Shown here in pieces: positions 53,901-63,085 of a stretch of 64,000 bases of DNA (position 1 is its first letter; every line of letters begins with the position of its first letter). The notes under the pieces are model-generated. The model was given only the letters and a program-made list of their open reading frames with translations. It made no database searches and was not told the origin of the DNA. Both the position numbers and the translations under genes were made by a program. Source of the stretch: an uncultured Lachnospiraceae bacterium (GTDB taxonomy: Bacteria; Bacillota; Clostridia; Lachnospirales; Lachnospiraceae); the NCBI GenBank assembly GCA_945913255.1, contig CAMEDC010000003.1, forward strand, positions 1 through 64,000, given 5' to 3'.

Positions 53901-54721
53901 ATGTATGCAAAAACAAAATAGCGAAGCCCACAGTATTCATTCCTGTATTCCCCGGTACCAACTGTGAGTATGACAGCACGAAGGCATTTGAGCGTGCAGG
54001 GGCAAACGTTGTGACCAAGGTCTTCCGTAACTTAAGTGCGGAGGATATCCGCGATTCCGTGGATGAGTTTGAGAAGGCAATCGACCAGGCGCAGATTATC
54101 ATGTTCCCCGGCGGCTTTTCTGCGGGTGATGAACCGGACGGCAGTGCAAAGTTCTTTGCAACGGCATTCCAGAATGCCAAGATAAAAGAAGCTGTTATGA
54201 AACTGTTGAATGAGAGAGACGGTCTGGCACTCGGTATCTGTAACGGTTTCCAGGCACTGATCAAGCTTGGACTGGTTCCGAACGGTGAGATATTGGGACA
54301 GAAGGAGGATTCTCCTACGCTGACCTTCAACACCATAAACCGACACATCTCCAAGATGGTTTACACAAAGGTTGTATCCAACAAGTCACCCTGGCTGCAA
54401 GGTGCCGAGCTGGGCGGAGTCTACTGCAATCCCGCTTCCCACGGCGAAGGACGTTTTGTTGCACCGAAGGAATGGCTGGATAAGCTGTTTGCCAACGGTC
54501 AGGTGGCAACCCAGTATTGCGACCAGAATGGCAATGTCTCCATGGATGAGGAGTACAATATCAACGGCTCCTACTGCGCAATCGAAGGAATCACTTCTCC
54601 CGACGGGCGGTGCTTTGGTAAGATGGCACACTCCGAGAGAAGAGATGCTGCTGTTGCCATGAATATCTACGGGCAGCAGGATATCAAAATCTTCGAGTCC
54701 GGCGTGGAATACTTCAGGTAA
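50924..54721 (+). CDS. purL: Phosphoribosylformylglycinamidine synthase, single-chain
   Basis: 1265 residues, the large fused form of clostridia. It converts FGAR to FGAM with glutamine and ATP, step four of purine synthesis. AIRS-type domains carry FKNETHNHPTEIEPFGGAAT and the later FGLPSIGGKDSMSGT. The C-terminal class I glutaminase (from about residue 1000) has PGTNCEYD, GGFSAGDEP, the nucleophile Cys1106 in GICNGFQALI and the SHGEGRF His. GGAGG lies upstream of the ATG. A hairpin (54750-54774) follows the stop. Confidence 0.96.
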   Translation: MGNVRRIYVEKKEPYAVKAKELHEEIKNYLGINVEGVREFIRYDVENISDAVFEKACRTVFSEPPVDELYQERIKVPANARVFSVEFLPGQFDQRADSAVQCVRFLKEDEDPVIRTAVTYMILGSITDEEFAKIKAYCINPVDSRETGSTKPETLITVFDEPADVLVFDGFRDMEEGELKKLYDSLSLAMTFKDFLHIQKYFHDDEKRDPSMTEIRVLDTYWSDHCRHTTFSTELTDVEFGEGYYRSPIETTYQSYLDTREEIFAGREDKFVCLMDLALMAMRKLKRDGKLDDMEESDEINACSVVVPVEMDYGDHRETEEWLVFFKNETHNHPTEIEPFGGAATCLGGAIRDPLSGRGYVYQAMRVTGAADPTVPVADTLKGKLSQKKLVRGAASGYSSYGNQIGLATGFVKEIYHPDYVAKRMEIGAVMGAAPRRNVIRETSDPGDIIILLGGRTGRDGCGGATGSSKVHTETSIETCGAEVQKGNAPTERKIQRLFRREEVSRIIKKCNDFGAGGVSVAIGELADGLTVDLDKVPKKYAGLDGTELAISESQERMAVVVDPGDVEKFLGYAAEENLEAVPVATVTEEPRLVLNWRGKKIVDLKRAFLDTNGAHQETTVKVDIPDEKDNYFEKWAVPAVGEKLEAGDVKAAWFTLLNDLNVCSQKGLVEMFDASIGAGSVFMPYGGTYQLTETQTMVAKLPVLKGKTDTVTMMSYGFDPYLSSWSPYHGAVYAVVESMAKIVASGGDFSKIRFTFQEYFRRMTSDPERWSQPFAALLGAYDAQIGFGLPSIGGKDSMSGTFNDIDVPPTLVSFAVDIAKSGDIVTPELKQPGNKLVRFEIEKDDFEIPMYDAVAELYAAIHELILDKAVASAYALDAKGVAAAVSKMAFGNKLGVKLEETLTLDDLFGNGLGDILVEIPEDKLSLLEEKELDYTVIGTVTEEPAFVYGDVKLTMEEALAAWTSKLEKVFPTKAVKETTPVESPLYKADSIYVCKNKIAKPTVFIPVFPGTNCEYDSTKAFERAGANVVTKVFRNLSAEDIRDSVDEFEKAIDQAQIIMFPGGFSAGDEPDGSAKFFATAFQNAKIKEAVMKLLNERDGLALGICNGFQALIKLGLVPNGEILGQKEDSPTLTFNTINRHISKMVYTKVVSNKSPWLQGAELGGVYCNPASHGEGRFVAPKEWLDKLFANGQVATQYCDQNGNVSMDEEYNINGSYCAIEGITSPDGRCFGKMAHSERRDAAVAMNIYGQQDIKIFESGVEYFR

Positions 54722-54749
54722 GAATTTGTTCATAACACAATAAGTGTCA

Positions 54750-54774
54750 GGCGGTCTTTAGGTGAAAGGCCGCC
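54750..54774 (+). terminator. Weak terminator-like hairpin after purL
   Basis: 10-bp stem GGCGGTCTTT/AAAGGCCGCC with one G-U and a 5-nt loop. The T tract is poor (CTTCT), so read-through into the kinase gene is likely. Confidence 0.45.
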
Positions 54775-54795
54775 CTTCTACTAAAGAGGGTTGAC

Positions 54796-57024
54796 ATGGA
54801 TATACTGATGATGTTGCAGAGAGACACAGGATTCCTGTGTACGGTTATTTTTCAGGTGATAATGACATCTATCTGCTTCTGGTTCATTCCGTTGATGCTG
54901 CGGCAAAGGGGTAATTCACTTACAATGCTGATGCTTTGCATTGCCTTTTTAGGATTTATCCAGAATGCGGCATATATGCTGGAACTGATGTCGGGCAATG
55001 TCAGCGAAGCGATGATGGCTGAGCGGATGGGGAGTATGGGGAATGCGTTCATCGCTACCTTTATGCTGCTCTTTGTGGCGGGATATTTCGAAAAGAGGGT
55101 ACCCGTGTTGCTGCAGGCGGCTTTGTTCGGAATGGATGTGCTTGTAGTTGTGGGTGTCTGGATTTACAAATTCTGGCCGGCTTATTTTAGCAGCCCGAGA
55201 TTTTACAATACAGGTTTTGCACCGCATCTGGTGTTGAAAAGAGGACTGCTGTACTATATCTTTGCAGTGGTTGTCACCGGGGAGTTGATTGCCTGTCTGT
55301 GTATGGAATGTGCTGCGTACAAAAATGCCCTGGATAAATCCCAAAAACAACGTTATGTCTATATGGTACTCAGTACGCTTTTCCCCGGTTTAGGCTATCT
55401 GTTGAAGCTGTTTGATGTGATTGAAGGCTTTAATTTGATCCCCTGCGGTGTAGCACTGGGAATTCTGATGTTTATGGCAGCTACCGTATTCCAGCATGCC
55501 TTTGAGGTATCGATTACGGCACATGAAGACATTGTGCGGGAGCTGGATGAGGCTGTAATTGTCACCAATAAGGACGCGGGATTTATTGAAGCCAACCAAA
55601 GGGCGTATGAATTGTTTCCTGCTTTGCATCATGTAAAACGGGAGGAACGAGTGCCGGATAATGAAAAGTGGGGTGCTCTGAGTGATGGTATCCGAAGGGA
55701 GATGCCCTTTAACGGCCGTTCCTTTGATGTACATGTAAACGGGATTTACAGCCGTGACAGGATGGTGGGTTATTGTATCATGCTGCTGGATATTACAGAA
55801 CAGAAACAGCAGCTGGAACTGATGCAGCAGCTCAAGGAAAATGCGGAGAAGGCCAACAGTGCCAAGACAGATTTCCTTGCGAGAATGTCTCATGAAATCA
55901 GGACGCCAATCAATGCGGTGCTTGGTATGAATGAAATGATTCTGCGGGAAAGTCACGAGGAGAATGTGAAGAAGTATGCCATGGACATTCATTCGGCGGC
56001 ACATTCGCTCTTAAGCATTATTAATGATATTCTGGATACTTCCAAGATTGAATCGGGAAAAATGGAAATTGTTCCGGTAAAGTATGACTTAAGTACTCTG
56101 CTGAATGATGTATTTAATATGATTGCAGAACGGGCGAAGGCAAAGGAATTAGATTTCCGGATAGAGGTTTCCCCAAATCTCCCGGCATCCCTTTACGGAG
56201 ATGACCTCCGGATACGACAGGTGCTTTTGAATTTACTGTCCAATGCAGTGAAATATACGAAAACCGGGTATGTAAAATTTTCCGTGGAAGGGAATAATCA
56301 CCGTGATAAAACGTTTCTGCGTTTTTCGGTGGAGGATACGGGAAGCGGTATTCGTGAGGAAGATATACCGAAGCTCTTTGAGTCCTTTGAGCGGATTGAC
56401 CTGAAACATAACCGTAATATTGAGGGAACAGGTCTTGGACTTCCGATTACGGTTCGTCTCCTGCAGCTGATGGGAAGTGAACTTCAGGTGGAGAGCCGGT
56501 ACGGTGAGGGAAGCAGGTTCTGGTTTGAACTGGAGCAGTCTGTCATCGGAACGGATGTCATAGGAGATTTCAGAAGCAGAGCACAACGAATTACCCAGGG
56601 GTCCGTATATCGGAAAACATACACGGCAAAACAGGCAAAAATCCTGGTGGTGGATGACAATGAGATTAACAGGAGGGTCTTCCGCAATCTTGTGAAGGCG
56701 ACAGAGGTACAGGTCAGTGATGTGGGAAGCGGTCAGGCATGTCTGAATCTGGTGCAGAAAGAGCACTTTGATTTGATTTTTCTAGATCACATGATGCCGG
56801 AAATGGATGGCATCGAGACATTGCAAAACATGAAAAAACTGGAGCATAATCAGTGCGCAGACACGCCGGTTGTGATGTTGACTGCAAATGCAGTTACGGG
56901 AGCGAGAGAACAATATCTGAAAGAAGGGTTTCATGAGTTCTTATCCAAACCCATAGATCCCAAAAAACTGGAACAGATTATGAGAAGGTTTCTGCCGGAA
57001 AAATTGATTCAGGAGGAGGAATGA
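54796..57024 (+). CDS. Hybrid sensor histidine kinase with 7TM-type N-terminus
   Basis: 742 residues. Seven hydrophobic helices (about 15-225) form a 7TM-type sensor module. A PAS-like region (about 240-340) follows. The HisKA H-box FLARMSHEIRTPINAVLG has phospho-acceptor His366; the ATPase has LLNLLSNAVKYTK, DTGSGI and GTGLGL. The C-terminal receiver begins KILVVDDNEINRRVF, with phospho-acceptor Asp664 in LDHMMPEMDG and Lys in LSKPID. All catalytic residues are intact. The EAL/HDOD gene starts four bases after its stop. No separate response regulator with an output domain adjoins. Confidence 0.92.
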   Translation: MDILMMLQRDTGFLCTVIFQVIMTSICFWFIPLMLRQRGNSLTMLMLCIAFLGFIQNAAYMLELMSGNVSEAMMAERMGSMGNAFIATFMLLFVAGYFEKRVPVLLQAALFGMDVLVVVGVWIYKFWPAYFSSPRFYNTGFAPHLVLKRGLLYYIFAVVVTGELIACLCMECAAYKNALDKSQKQRYVYMVLSTLFPGLGYLLKLFDVIEGFNLIPCGVALGILMFMAATVFQHAFEVSITAHEDIVRELDEAVIVTNKDAGFIEANQRAYELFPALHHVKREERVPDNEKWGALSDGIRREMPFNGRSFDVHVNGIYSRDRMVGYCIMLLDITEQKQQLELMQQLKENAEKANSAKTDFLARMSHEIRTPINAVLGMNEMILRESHEENVKKYAMDIHSAAHSLLSIINDILDTSKIESGKMEIVPVKYDLSTLLNDVFNMIAERAKAKELDFRIEVSPNLPASLYGDDLRIRQVLLNLLSNAVKYTKTGYVKFSVEGNNHRDKTFLRFSVEDTGSGIREEDIPKLFESFERIDLKHNRNIEGTGLGLPITVRLLQLMGSELQVESRYGEGSRFWFELEQSVIGTDVIGDFRSRAQRITQGSVYRKTYTAKQAKILVVDDNEINRRVFRNLVKATEVQVSDVGSGQACLNLVQKEHFDLIFLDHMMPEMDGIETLQNMKKLEHNQCADTPVVMLTANAVTGAREQYLKEGFHEFLSKPIDPKKLEQIMRRFLPEKLIQEEE

Positions 57025-57028
57025 TATT

Positions 57029-58258
57029 ATGTTTATGGCATTGATACCGCTGTTTGATGAAAATATGGCTGTAAAGGCATACTCCATCTTTTCCCAGAAG
57101 GATAATTTTTTCCTTGATCCAATGATGCTGGGAACAAGGCAGAATGATGGTGCAGGCGCTGTGGAAGGACTGGAACTGATTGAAAAAATGGGAATCGAAA
57201 CGCTTTCCGAGGAAAAGGAGATTTTTGTTCCGGTAACAAATATCTCTGTCTTTTCGGATGTGGAGAGTCAGTGCAGTGCGCCGCATGACAGAATTGTATT
57301 TCTGATTGATAACACAATTCCGCCGATTGATACTTATGTAAAGAGACTGCAAGAACTGAAAGAGAAAGGATATAAGCTGGCAGTGCGCAAGCTTTCCATA
57401 CAGGATTTTGAGAATTACAGGGAAGTACTGAAATTGACGGATTATGTCTTTCTGAATAACAAAAAAGTTGCCATCGATAAGGCGAAAGTTTACTTTGGCA
57501 GATTGTATCCGGAGATAAAGCTTTGTGCCGGAGGAATCGAAACGATGCAGATTTTTGAAACGCTGAAGGCATCGGGCGGCTATCAGTTCTATGAAGGGGA
57601 ATTTTACCGTGTCCCTGTGACAAAAGGAGAGCATAAGGTCGCTCCGCTGAAAGTGAATTATATTGAACTTCTGAATGTGGTAAACGGCGAAAACTTTGAA
57701 CTGACAGAGGCGGCGGATGTCATCAGTCGTGATACGGCGCTGACGATTTCACTGCTGAAGATGGTAAACCGTATGACCGTGAATGCCGGAATAACCACGA
57801 TCCGTTATGCTGCGGCGATGCTGGGGCAGAAGGAATTGAAAAAATGGATTAATACAGCTGTGGTGAATGAACTCTATGCCGATAAGCCCAGCGAGATTAC
57901 GAGACTTTCCCTTTTGCGTGCAAAGTTTGCGGAATATCTGGCACCCACTTTCGGATTAAAGCAGAACGCAGATGAACTGTTTCTGATGGGACTGTTTTCT
58001 GTGCTGGATGTGATTCTGGAAAAGCCGATGGAGGAGGCACTTCAGATGGTAATGGTGGCCGGAGATGTGCGGGAGGCACTGCTTTTTGGAAAAGGAAAAC
58101 TTGCACCTGTGTTTGAACTGATGACACAGTATGAGGAGGCAAATTGGCCGGAGGTGTCCAGACAGCTGTTGCTTGCGAGGATGGATGCGGAGCCTGTGAA
58201 TGAAGCTTATGTGAAGGCACTGGGCTGGTATCGCAGCCTGATGGAAGGCGGAAAATAA
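57029..58258 (+). CDS. Degenerate EAL-like plus HDOD signalling protein
   Basis: 409 residues. The first half (about 1-205) resembles the EAL-type N-terminal part of YuxH-like proteins, but the E-A-L catalytic motif and metal ligands are missing, so c-di-GMP hydrolysis is unlikely. The second half is an HDOD domain (LLNVVNGENFELTEAADVIS, then AAMLGQKELKKWINTAVV). AGGAGGA precedes the ATG, and the gene lies four bases after the hybrid kinase, so the two are co-expressed and probably act together; the output is unknown. Confidence 0.82.
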   Translation: MFMALIPLFDENMAVKAYSIFSQKDNFFLDPMMLGTRQNDGAGAVEGLELIEKMGIETLSEEKEIFVPVTNISVFSDVESQCSAPHDRIVFLIDNTIPPIDTYVKRLQELKEKGYKLAVRKLSIQDFENYREVLKLTDYVFLNNKKVAIDKAKVYFGRLYPEIKLCAGGIETMQIFETLKASGGYQFYEGEFYRVPVTKGEHKVAPLKVNYIELLNVVNGENFELTEAADVISRDTALTISLLKMVNRMTVNAGITTIRYAAAMLGQKELKKWINTAVVNELYADKPSEITRLSLLRAKFAEYLAPTFGLKQNADELFLMGLFSVLDVILEKPMEEALQMVMVAGDVREALLFGKGKLAPVFELMTQYEEANWPEVSRQLLLARMDAEPVNEAYVKALGWYRSLMEGGK

Positions 58259-58275
58259 AAAAATTATTTTCCTAC

Positions 58276-58304
58276 TTTACGAGCAGACGGTTTTCGGATA
58301 TAAT
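58276..58304 (+). promoter_or_regulatory. Promoter of the carAB leader
   Basis: TTTACG (58276-58281), 17-bp spacer, TATAAT (58299-58304). Confidence 0.65.
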
Positions 58305-58334
58305 AAGACGAGTAAATTTGGACGGAGGAAGAAA

Positions 58335-58436
58335 ATGAAAGCAGATAGCGCGGTTATCGTACAGAAAAGTCCTAAGAACATGCCCGGTGCTTTTTATTCC
58401 CTTTTTTCCGTTGTTGCTTCAATTTTTATATCGTAG
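58335..58436 (+). CDS. Leader peptide upstream of carAB
   Basis: 33 codons, with GGAGGAAG just before the ATG. The peptide starts MKADSAVIVQKSPKNMPG, and its second half is hydrophobic and coded by T-rich DNA with runs of five and six T (58391-58429). The stop lies 4 bases before a terminator stem. Leader plus U-rich pause region plus terminator recalls the E. coli pyrBI leader, where UTP level sets attenuation. Its size and position, not similarity, support the call. Confidence 0.6.
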   Translation: MKADSAVIVQKSPKNMPGAFYSLFSVVASIFIS

Positions 58437-58440
58437 AGAA

Positions 58441-58474
58441 AGAAGTCAGTAATTTTTTTACTGGCTTTTCTTTT
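58441..58474 (+). terminator. Terminator/attenuator upstream of carA
   Basis: 12-bp stem (58441-58452 with 58458-58469, two G-U pairs), loop TTTTT, then CTTTT. It lies between the leader peptide stop and carA. Confidence 0.7.
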
Positions 58475-58531
58475 AACTAACCAGAATACGGCGGTATCAG
58501 TGTCTGTCCCGCCGGGCAGGAGGTATTTGGT

Positions 58532-59764
58532 ATGAAGGCTTTTTTGATTTTGGAAGACGGCACCGTGTTTGAGGGAACTCATATCGGTGCAGACAAAGAA
58601 GTGATCAGTGAAATCGTTTTTAACACATCTATGGCGGGCTACCTTGAAGTGTTGACGGATCCGTCCTATGCGGGACAGGCAGTCTGCATGACATATCCGC
58701 TGATTGGCAATTACGGTATCTGCAAAGATGACATGGAATCCCGTAAGCCCTGGCCTGACGGGTTTATTGTGCGGGAGCTTTCCAGAATCCCCAGCAATTT
58801 CCGGTGTGACTGTTCGATTCAGGAATTTCTGGAGGAGAATGATGTTCCCGGCATTGCAGGTATTGATACGAGAGCTCTGACAAAAATTCTGCGTGAAAAG
58901 GGTACCATGAACGGGATGATTACCACCAACGAAAACTATGATTTTGCGCAGATTCAGCCCAGATTGAAAGCCTATACAACAGGCAAGGTTGTGGAAAAGG
59001 TTACCTGTAAGGAAAAATATGTGGTGAAGCCTTCGACCGACCTGAAACAGAACGGAGCTCTTTCGGGTTCTGCAAGATTTGATAAGGCGGCATACGAGAG
59101 CGGCGTCAGAGAGGTAAGACCGACTCTGGTGAAGGAACTGAACGGTGCGGGACTTCGCGTGGCACTGATGGATTTCGGCGCAAAGGACAACATTGCGCAT
59201 TCTCTTGCGGAGAGAGGTTGTGAGGTGACCGTATTCCCAGCGCTGACCCCTGCAGAAGAAGTGATTGCCATGCATCCGGACGGCATCATGCTCAGCAACG
59301 GCCCCGGAGACCCCAAGGAGTGCACTTCCATTATTGAAGAGATTAAGAAGCTTTACGCCACGGATATTCCGATTTTCGCAATCTGTCTGGGACATCAGCT
59401 CATGGCACTGGCAAACGGTGCCGATACGCATAAAATGAAATACGGACACAGAGGCGGAAACCACCCTGTAAAGGATTTGATGACCGGAAGAGTTTATATT
59501 TCTTCCCAGAACCATGGATATGTGGTGGATACGGACAATCTTGATCCGAAGATTGCGGTTCCGGCTTTTGTGAATGTAAACGACGGAACGAATGAGGGAC
59601 TTGCCTATACGGGGAAGAACATTTTTACGGTACAGTACCATCCGGAAGCCTGCCCCGGCCCGCAGGACTCCCGCTACTTGTTTGACAGGTTTATTCAGAT
59701 GATGCGAAATCCGGGAGAAATAGAACATCAACCCGGGATGAAAGGAGGAAACTGCAATGCCTAA
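58532..59764 (+). CDS. carA: Carbamoyl phosphate synthase small subunit
   Basis: 410 residues, longer than the usual 350-385. It hydrolyses glutamine and passes ammonia to CarB. The N-terminal domain starts MKAFLILEDGTVFEGTHIGA; the class I glutaminase has SNGPGDPKE, the nucleophile Cys in AICLGHQLMALA, GGNHPVKD and the His/Glu in QYHPEACPGP. GGAGG lies nine bases upstream. The end overlaps carB by 8 bases. Confidence 0.96.
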   Translation: MKAFLILEDGTVFEGTHIGADKEVISEIVFNTSMAGYLEVLTDPSYAGQAVCMTYPLIGNYGICKDDMESRKPWPDGFIVRELSRIPSNFRCDCSIQEFLEENDVPGIAGIDTRALTKILREKGTMNGMITTNENYDFAQIQPRLKAYTTGKVVEKVTCKEKYVVKPSTDLKQNGALSGSARFDKAAYESGVREVRPTLVKELNGAGLRVALMDFGAKDNIAHSLAERGCEVTVFPALTPAEEVIAMHPDGIMLSNGPGDPKECTSIIEEIKKLYATDIPIFAICLGHQLMALANGADTHKMKYGHRGGNHPVKDLMTGRVYISSQNHGYVVDTDNLDPKIAVPAFVNVNDGTNEGLAYTGKNIFTVQYHPEACPGPQDSRYLFDRFIQMMRNPGEIEHQPGMKGGNCNA

Positions 59765-62700
59765 GAATCCGAATGTAAAACGCGTTATGGTAATCGGCTC
59801 CGGCCCCATTGTCATCGGACAGGCAGCAGAGTTTGACTATGCAGGTACACAGGCATGCCGTTCCCTGAAAGAGGAGGGCGTGGAGGTAATTCTGGTAAAT
59901 TCCAATCCTGCCACCATCATGACAGATAAAGATATTGCGGATAAGGTTTATATTGAGCCGCTTACCGTGAAAGTTCTGGAACAGATTATTGAGAAAGAAA
60001 AGCCCGACAGCATTCTCCCCACGCTGGGCGGACAGGCAGGACTGAACCTTGGCATGGAGCTGGAGGAGTCCGGCTTTCTGGCTTCCCATGGCGTGACCCT
60101 GCTGGGAACTACTGCGGCTACCATCCGCAATGCAGAAGGACGTCAGGAGTTTAAGGACCTGATGGAGCGCATCGGTGAGCCCTGTGCGGCTTCCAAGGTG
60201 GTGGAGAATGTACAGGATGGTATCGATTTCACCAATACCATCGGCTATCCTGTAGTACTTCGTCCCGCTTACACGCTGGGCGGTTCCGGCGGCGGTATCG
60301 CTCACAATCAGGTGGAACTGGAGGAAATCCTGGAGAACGGGCTTCGCCTTTCCCGTGTGGGACAGGTGCTGGTAGAGCGCTGTATCGCAGGCTGGAAGGA
60401 AATTGAGTATGAGGTGATGCGTGACAGCGCAGGCAACTGTATTACCGTATGTAATATGGAGAACATCGACCCCGTGGGCGTTCACACCGGTGACAGCATT
60501 GTTGTGGCTCCTTCCCAGACCTTAAGCGACAAGGAGTACCAGATGCTGCGTACTTCCGCCCTGAATATCATCAATGAGTTAAAGATTACGGGAGGATGCA
60601 ACGTGCAGTTTGCACTGCATCCCACCAGTTTTGAATATTGTGTTATCGAAGTAAATCCCCGTGTAAGCCGTTCCTCGGCATTGGCATCCAAAGCGACGGG
60701 GTATCCTATCGCGAAGGTGGCGGCAAAAATTGCGCTGGGATATACGCTGGATGAGATTAAAAATGCCATTACCCAGAAGACCTATGCCTCCTTTGAACCG
60801 ACACTGGATTACTGTGTGGTAAAGATTCCCAGACTGCCTTTTGACAAGTTTATTACCGCAAAGAGAACCCTCACAACGCAGATGAAGGCAACCGGAGAGG
60901 TCATGAGTATCTGTGATAACTTCGAAGGTGCTCTGATGAAGGCAATCCGTTCTCTGGAGCAGCATGTGGACTGCCTGTTGAGTTATGATTTCTCTTCTCT
61001 TTCCGCTGATGAATTGCGTGAAAGACTGAAGGTGGTGGACGACCAGCGTATCTGGGTGATTGCCGAGGCTATCAGAAAGGGCATCAGCTACGAGGAAATT
61101 CATGACATCACCATGATTGATGTGTGGTTTATCGACAAGCTGGCAATTCTGGTGGAAATGGAGCAGGCATTAAAGACGCAGGAACTGACTCCCGAACTGT
61201 TGAAAGAAGCAAAGCGCATTGAGTTCCCTGACAATGTGATTGCAAGACTGACCGGAAAGTCAGAGGAAGAGATTAAGAAGTTAAGATATGATAACGGCAT
61301 CAAAGCGGTTTACAAGATGGTAGATACCTGTGCGGCAGAGTTTGCTGCTTCCACGCCCTATTACTATTCTGTATATGGCGGTGAGTGTGAAGCCCGAGAG
61401 ACAACAGGGCGCAAGAAGGTTCTGGTACTGGGCTCCGGTCCTATCCGTATCGGGCAGGGTATCGAATTTGACTACTGCTCCGTACATGCAACCTGGGCAT
61501 TTTCCAAGGCGGGGTATGAGACCATTATCATCAACAATAACCCGGAGACCGTAAGTACGGATTTCGATATTGCGGACAAACTGTATTTTGAGCCTCTGAC
61601 GCCGGAGGATGTGGAATCCATCGTAAACATTGAGCATCCTGACGGAGCTGTGGTACAGTTTGGAGGACAGACCGCAATCAAACTCACAGAGAGTCTGATG
61701 AAGATGGGTGTGCCCATTCTGGGAACCAAGGCGGAGGATGTGGATGCTGCCGAGGACAGAGAACTGTTTGACAAGATTCTGGAGCAGACACAGATTCCCC
61801 GTGCGGCCGGCGGCACTGTATATACTGCGGAGGAAGCAAAGGAGGTTGCAAATCGTCTGGGTTATCCCGTACTGGTTCGTCCTTCCTATGTGCTGGGCGG
61901 ACAGGGCATGCAGATTGCCATCTCTGACGCCGAGATTGAGGAGTTTATGGCAATCATCAACCGGATTGCACAGGACCACCCGATTCTGGTAGATAAATAT
62001 CTCCAGGGTAAGGAGATTGAGGTGGATGCTGTCTGCGACGGTACTGACATCCTGATTCCGGGTATCATGGAGCATATCGAGAGAACCGGTGTGCATTCGG
62101 GTGACAGTATCTCCGTTTATCCCGCGCATACCATCGGAAAGATTGTCAAAGACAAGATTGCGGAGTATACCAGAAGGCTTGCAATGGCACTTCACGTAAA
62201 GGGTCTGATTAATATTCAGTTTATTGCAATCGGTGAGGATGTGTATGTCATCGAGGTAAATCCCCGTTCCTCCCGTACCGTGCCATATATCAGCAAAGTG
62301 ACCGGTATTCCCATTGTGGATCTGGCAACGGAGGTTATCATCGGCAAGACGATAAAAGAGCTTGGCTACAAGCCCGGTCTGCAGCCGGAGGCAGAGTATT
62401 ATGCAATCAAGATGCCCGTGTTCTCCTTTGAGAAGATTCGCGGTGCGGAAATCAGCCTTGGACCTGAAATGAAATCCACCGGTGAGTGCCTGGGTATTGC
62501 AAAGACCTTTAACGAGGCTCTGTATAAGGCCTTCCTCGGAGCAGGTGTGAACTTACCGAAGTATAAGAACCTGATTATGACCGTAAAGGATGCAGATAAG
62601 GGTGAGGCAATCGAAATCGGACGCCGTTTTGAGAAGCTGGGCTACACCATATATGCGACGAGAAGCACGGCGGCAGCATTGAATGAGGCCGGTGTCAAGG

Positions 62701-62957
62701 CAAGAAAGGTGAACAAGATTTCCCAGGAATCCCCTACAGTAATGGATTTGATTCTGGGACACAAGATTGATCTGGTAATCGATACGCCGACCCAGGGAAG
62801 AGATAAGACGAGAGACGGCTTCCTGATTCGCCGTACTTCCATTGAAACCGGTGTGAATGTTATCACAGCAATGGACACGGCAAGAGCATTGGTGACCAGT
62901 CTGGAAAATAATGAGAGCAATGAAAAGCTGACATTGGTGGATATTGCGCAGCTGTAA
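59757..62957 (+). CDS. carB: Carbamoyl phosphate synthase large subunit
   Basis: 1066 residues. It makes carbamoyl phosphate from bicarbonate, ammonia and ATP for pyrimidine and arginine synthesis. Two homologous ATP-grasp halves begin KRVMVIGSGPIVIGQAAEFD and KKVLVLGSGPIRIGQGIEFD. A C-terminal allosteric domain follows (about 930-1066, with IYATRSTAAALNEAGVKARK). It is coupled to carA and ended by the terminator at 62973. Confidence 0.97.
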   Translation: MPKNPNVKRVMVIGSGPIVIGQAAEFDYAGTQACRSLKEEGVEVILVNSNPATIMTDKDIADKVYIEPLTVKVLEQIIEKEKPDSILPTLGGQAGLNLGMELEESGFLASHGVTLLGTTAATIRNAEGRQEFKDLMERIGEPCAASKVVENVQDGIDFTNTIGYPVVLRPAYTLGGSGGGIAHNQVELEEILENGLRLSRVGQVLVERCIAGWKEIEYEVMRDSAGNCITVCNMENIDPVGVHTGDSIVVAPSQTLSDKEYQMLRTSALNIINELKITGGCNVQFALHPTSFEYCVIEVNPRVSRSSALASKATGYPIAKVAAKIALGYTLDEIKNAITQKTYASFEPTLDYCVVKIPRLPFDKFITAKRTLTTQMKATGEVMSICDNFEGALMKAIRSLEQHVDCLLSYDFSSLSADELRERLKVVDDQRIWVIAEAIRKGISYEEIHDITMIDVWFIDKLAILVEMEQALKTQELTPELLKEAKRIEFPDNVIARLTGKSEEEIKKLRYDNGIKAVYKMVDTCAAEFAASTPYYYSVYGGECEARETTGRKKVLVLGSGPIRIGQGIEFDYCSVHATWAFSKAGYETIIINNNPETVSTDFDIADKLYFEPLTPEDVESIVNIEHPDGAVVQFGGQTAIKLTESLMKMGVPILGTKAEDVDAAEDRELFDKILEQTQIPRAAGGTVYTAEEAKEVANRLGYPVLVRPSYVLGGQGMQIAISDAEIEEFMAIINRIAQDHPILVDKYLQGKEIEVDAVCDGTDILIPGIMEHIERTGVHSGDSISVYPAHTIGKIVKDKIAEYTRRLAMALHVKGLINIQFIAIGEDVYVIEVNPRSSRTVPYISKVTGIPIVDLATEVIIGKTIKELGYKPGLQPEAEYYAIKMPVFSFEKIRGAEISLGPEMKSTGECLGIAKTFNEALYKAFLGAGVNLPKYKNLIMTVKDADKGEAIEIGRRFEKLGYTIYATRSTAAALNEAGVKARKVNKISQESPTVMDLILGHKIDLVIDTPTQGRDKTRDGFLIRRTSIETGVNVITAMDTARALVTSLENNESNEKLTLVDIAQL

Positions 62958-62972
62958 ATAAATAGTCCGGTG

Positions 62973-63010
62973 AGAAGTCTGTATGTTTCGGCATACAGGC
63001 TTCTTTTTTT
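62973..63010 (+). terminator. Terminator of carAB
   Basis: 13-bp stem (62973-62985 with 62992-63004, one G-U), 6-nt loop, then T7. Confidence 0.93.
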
Positions 63011-63085
63011 GAATGAATAAACCAAACAGGACTGCATAAAATATACACGACTATGTAAACCTTTCTTTTGTGGGAGAAATAAATA

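Noticed and set aside
58394..59815. 473-codon minus-strand open frame opposite carA
   Set aside because: Antisense shadow of carA; residues are low in family-like pattern and no ribosome binding site is present.
61281..62195. 304-codon minus-strand open frame opposite carB
   Set aside because: Antisense shadow of a conserved gene.
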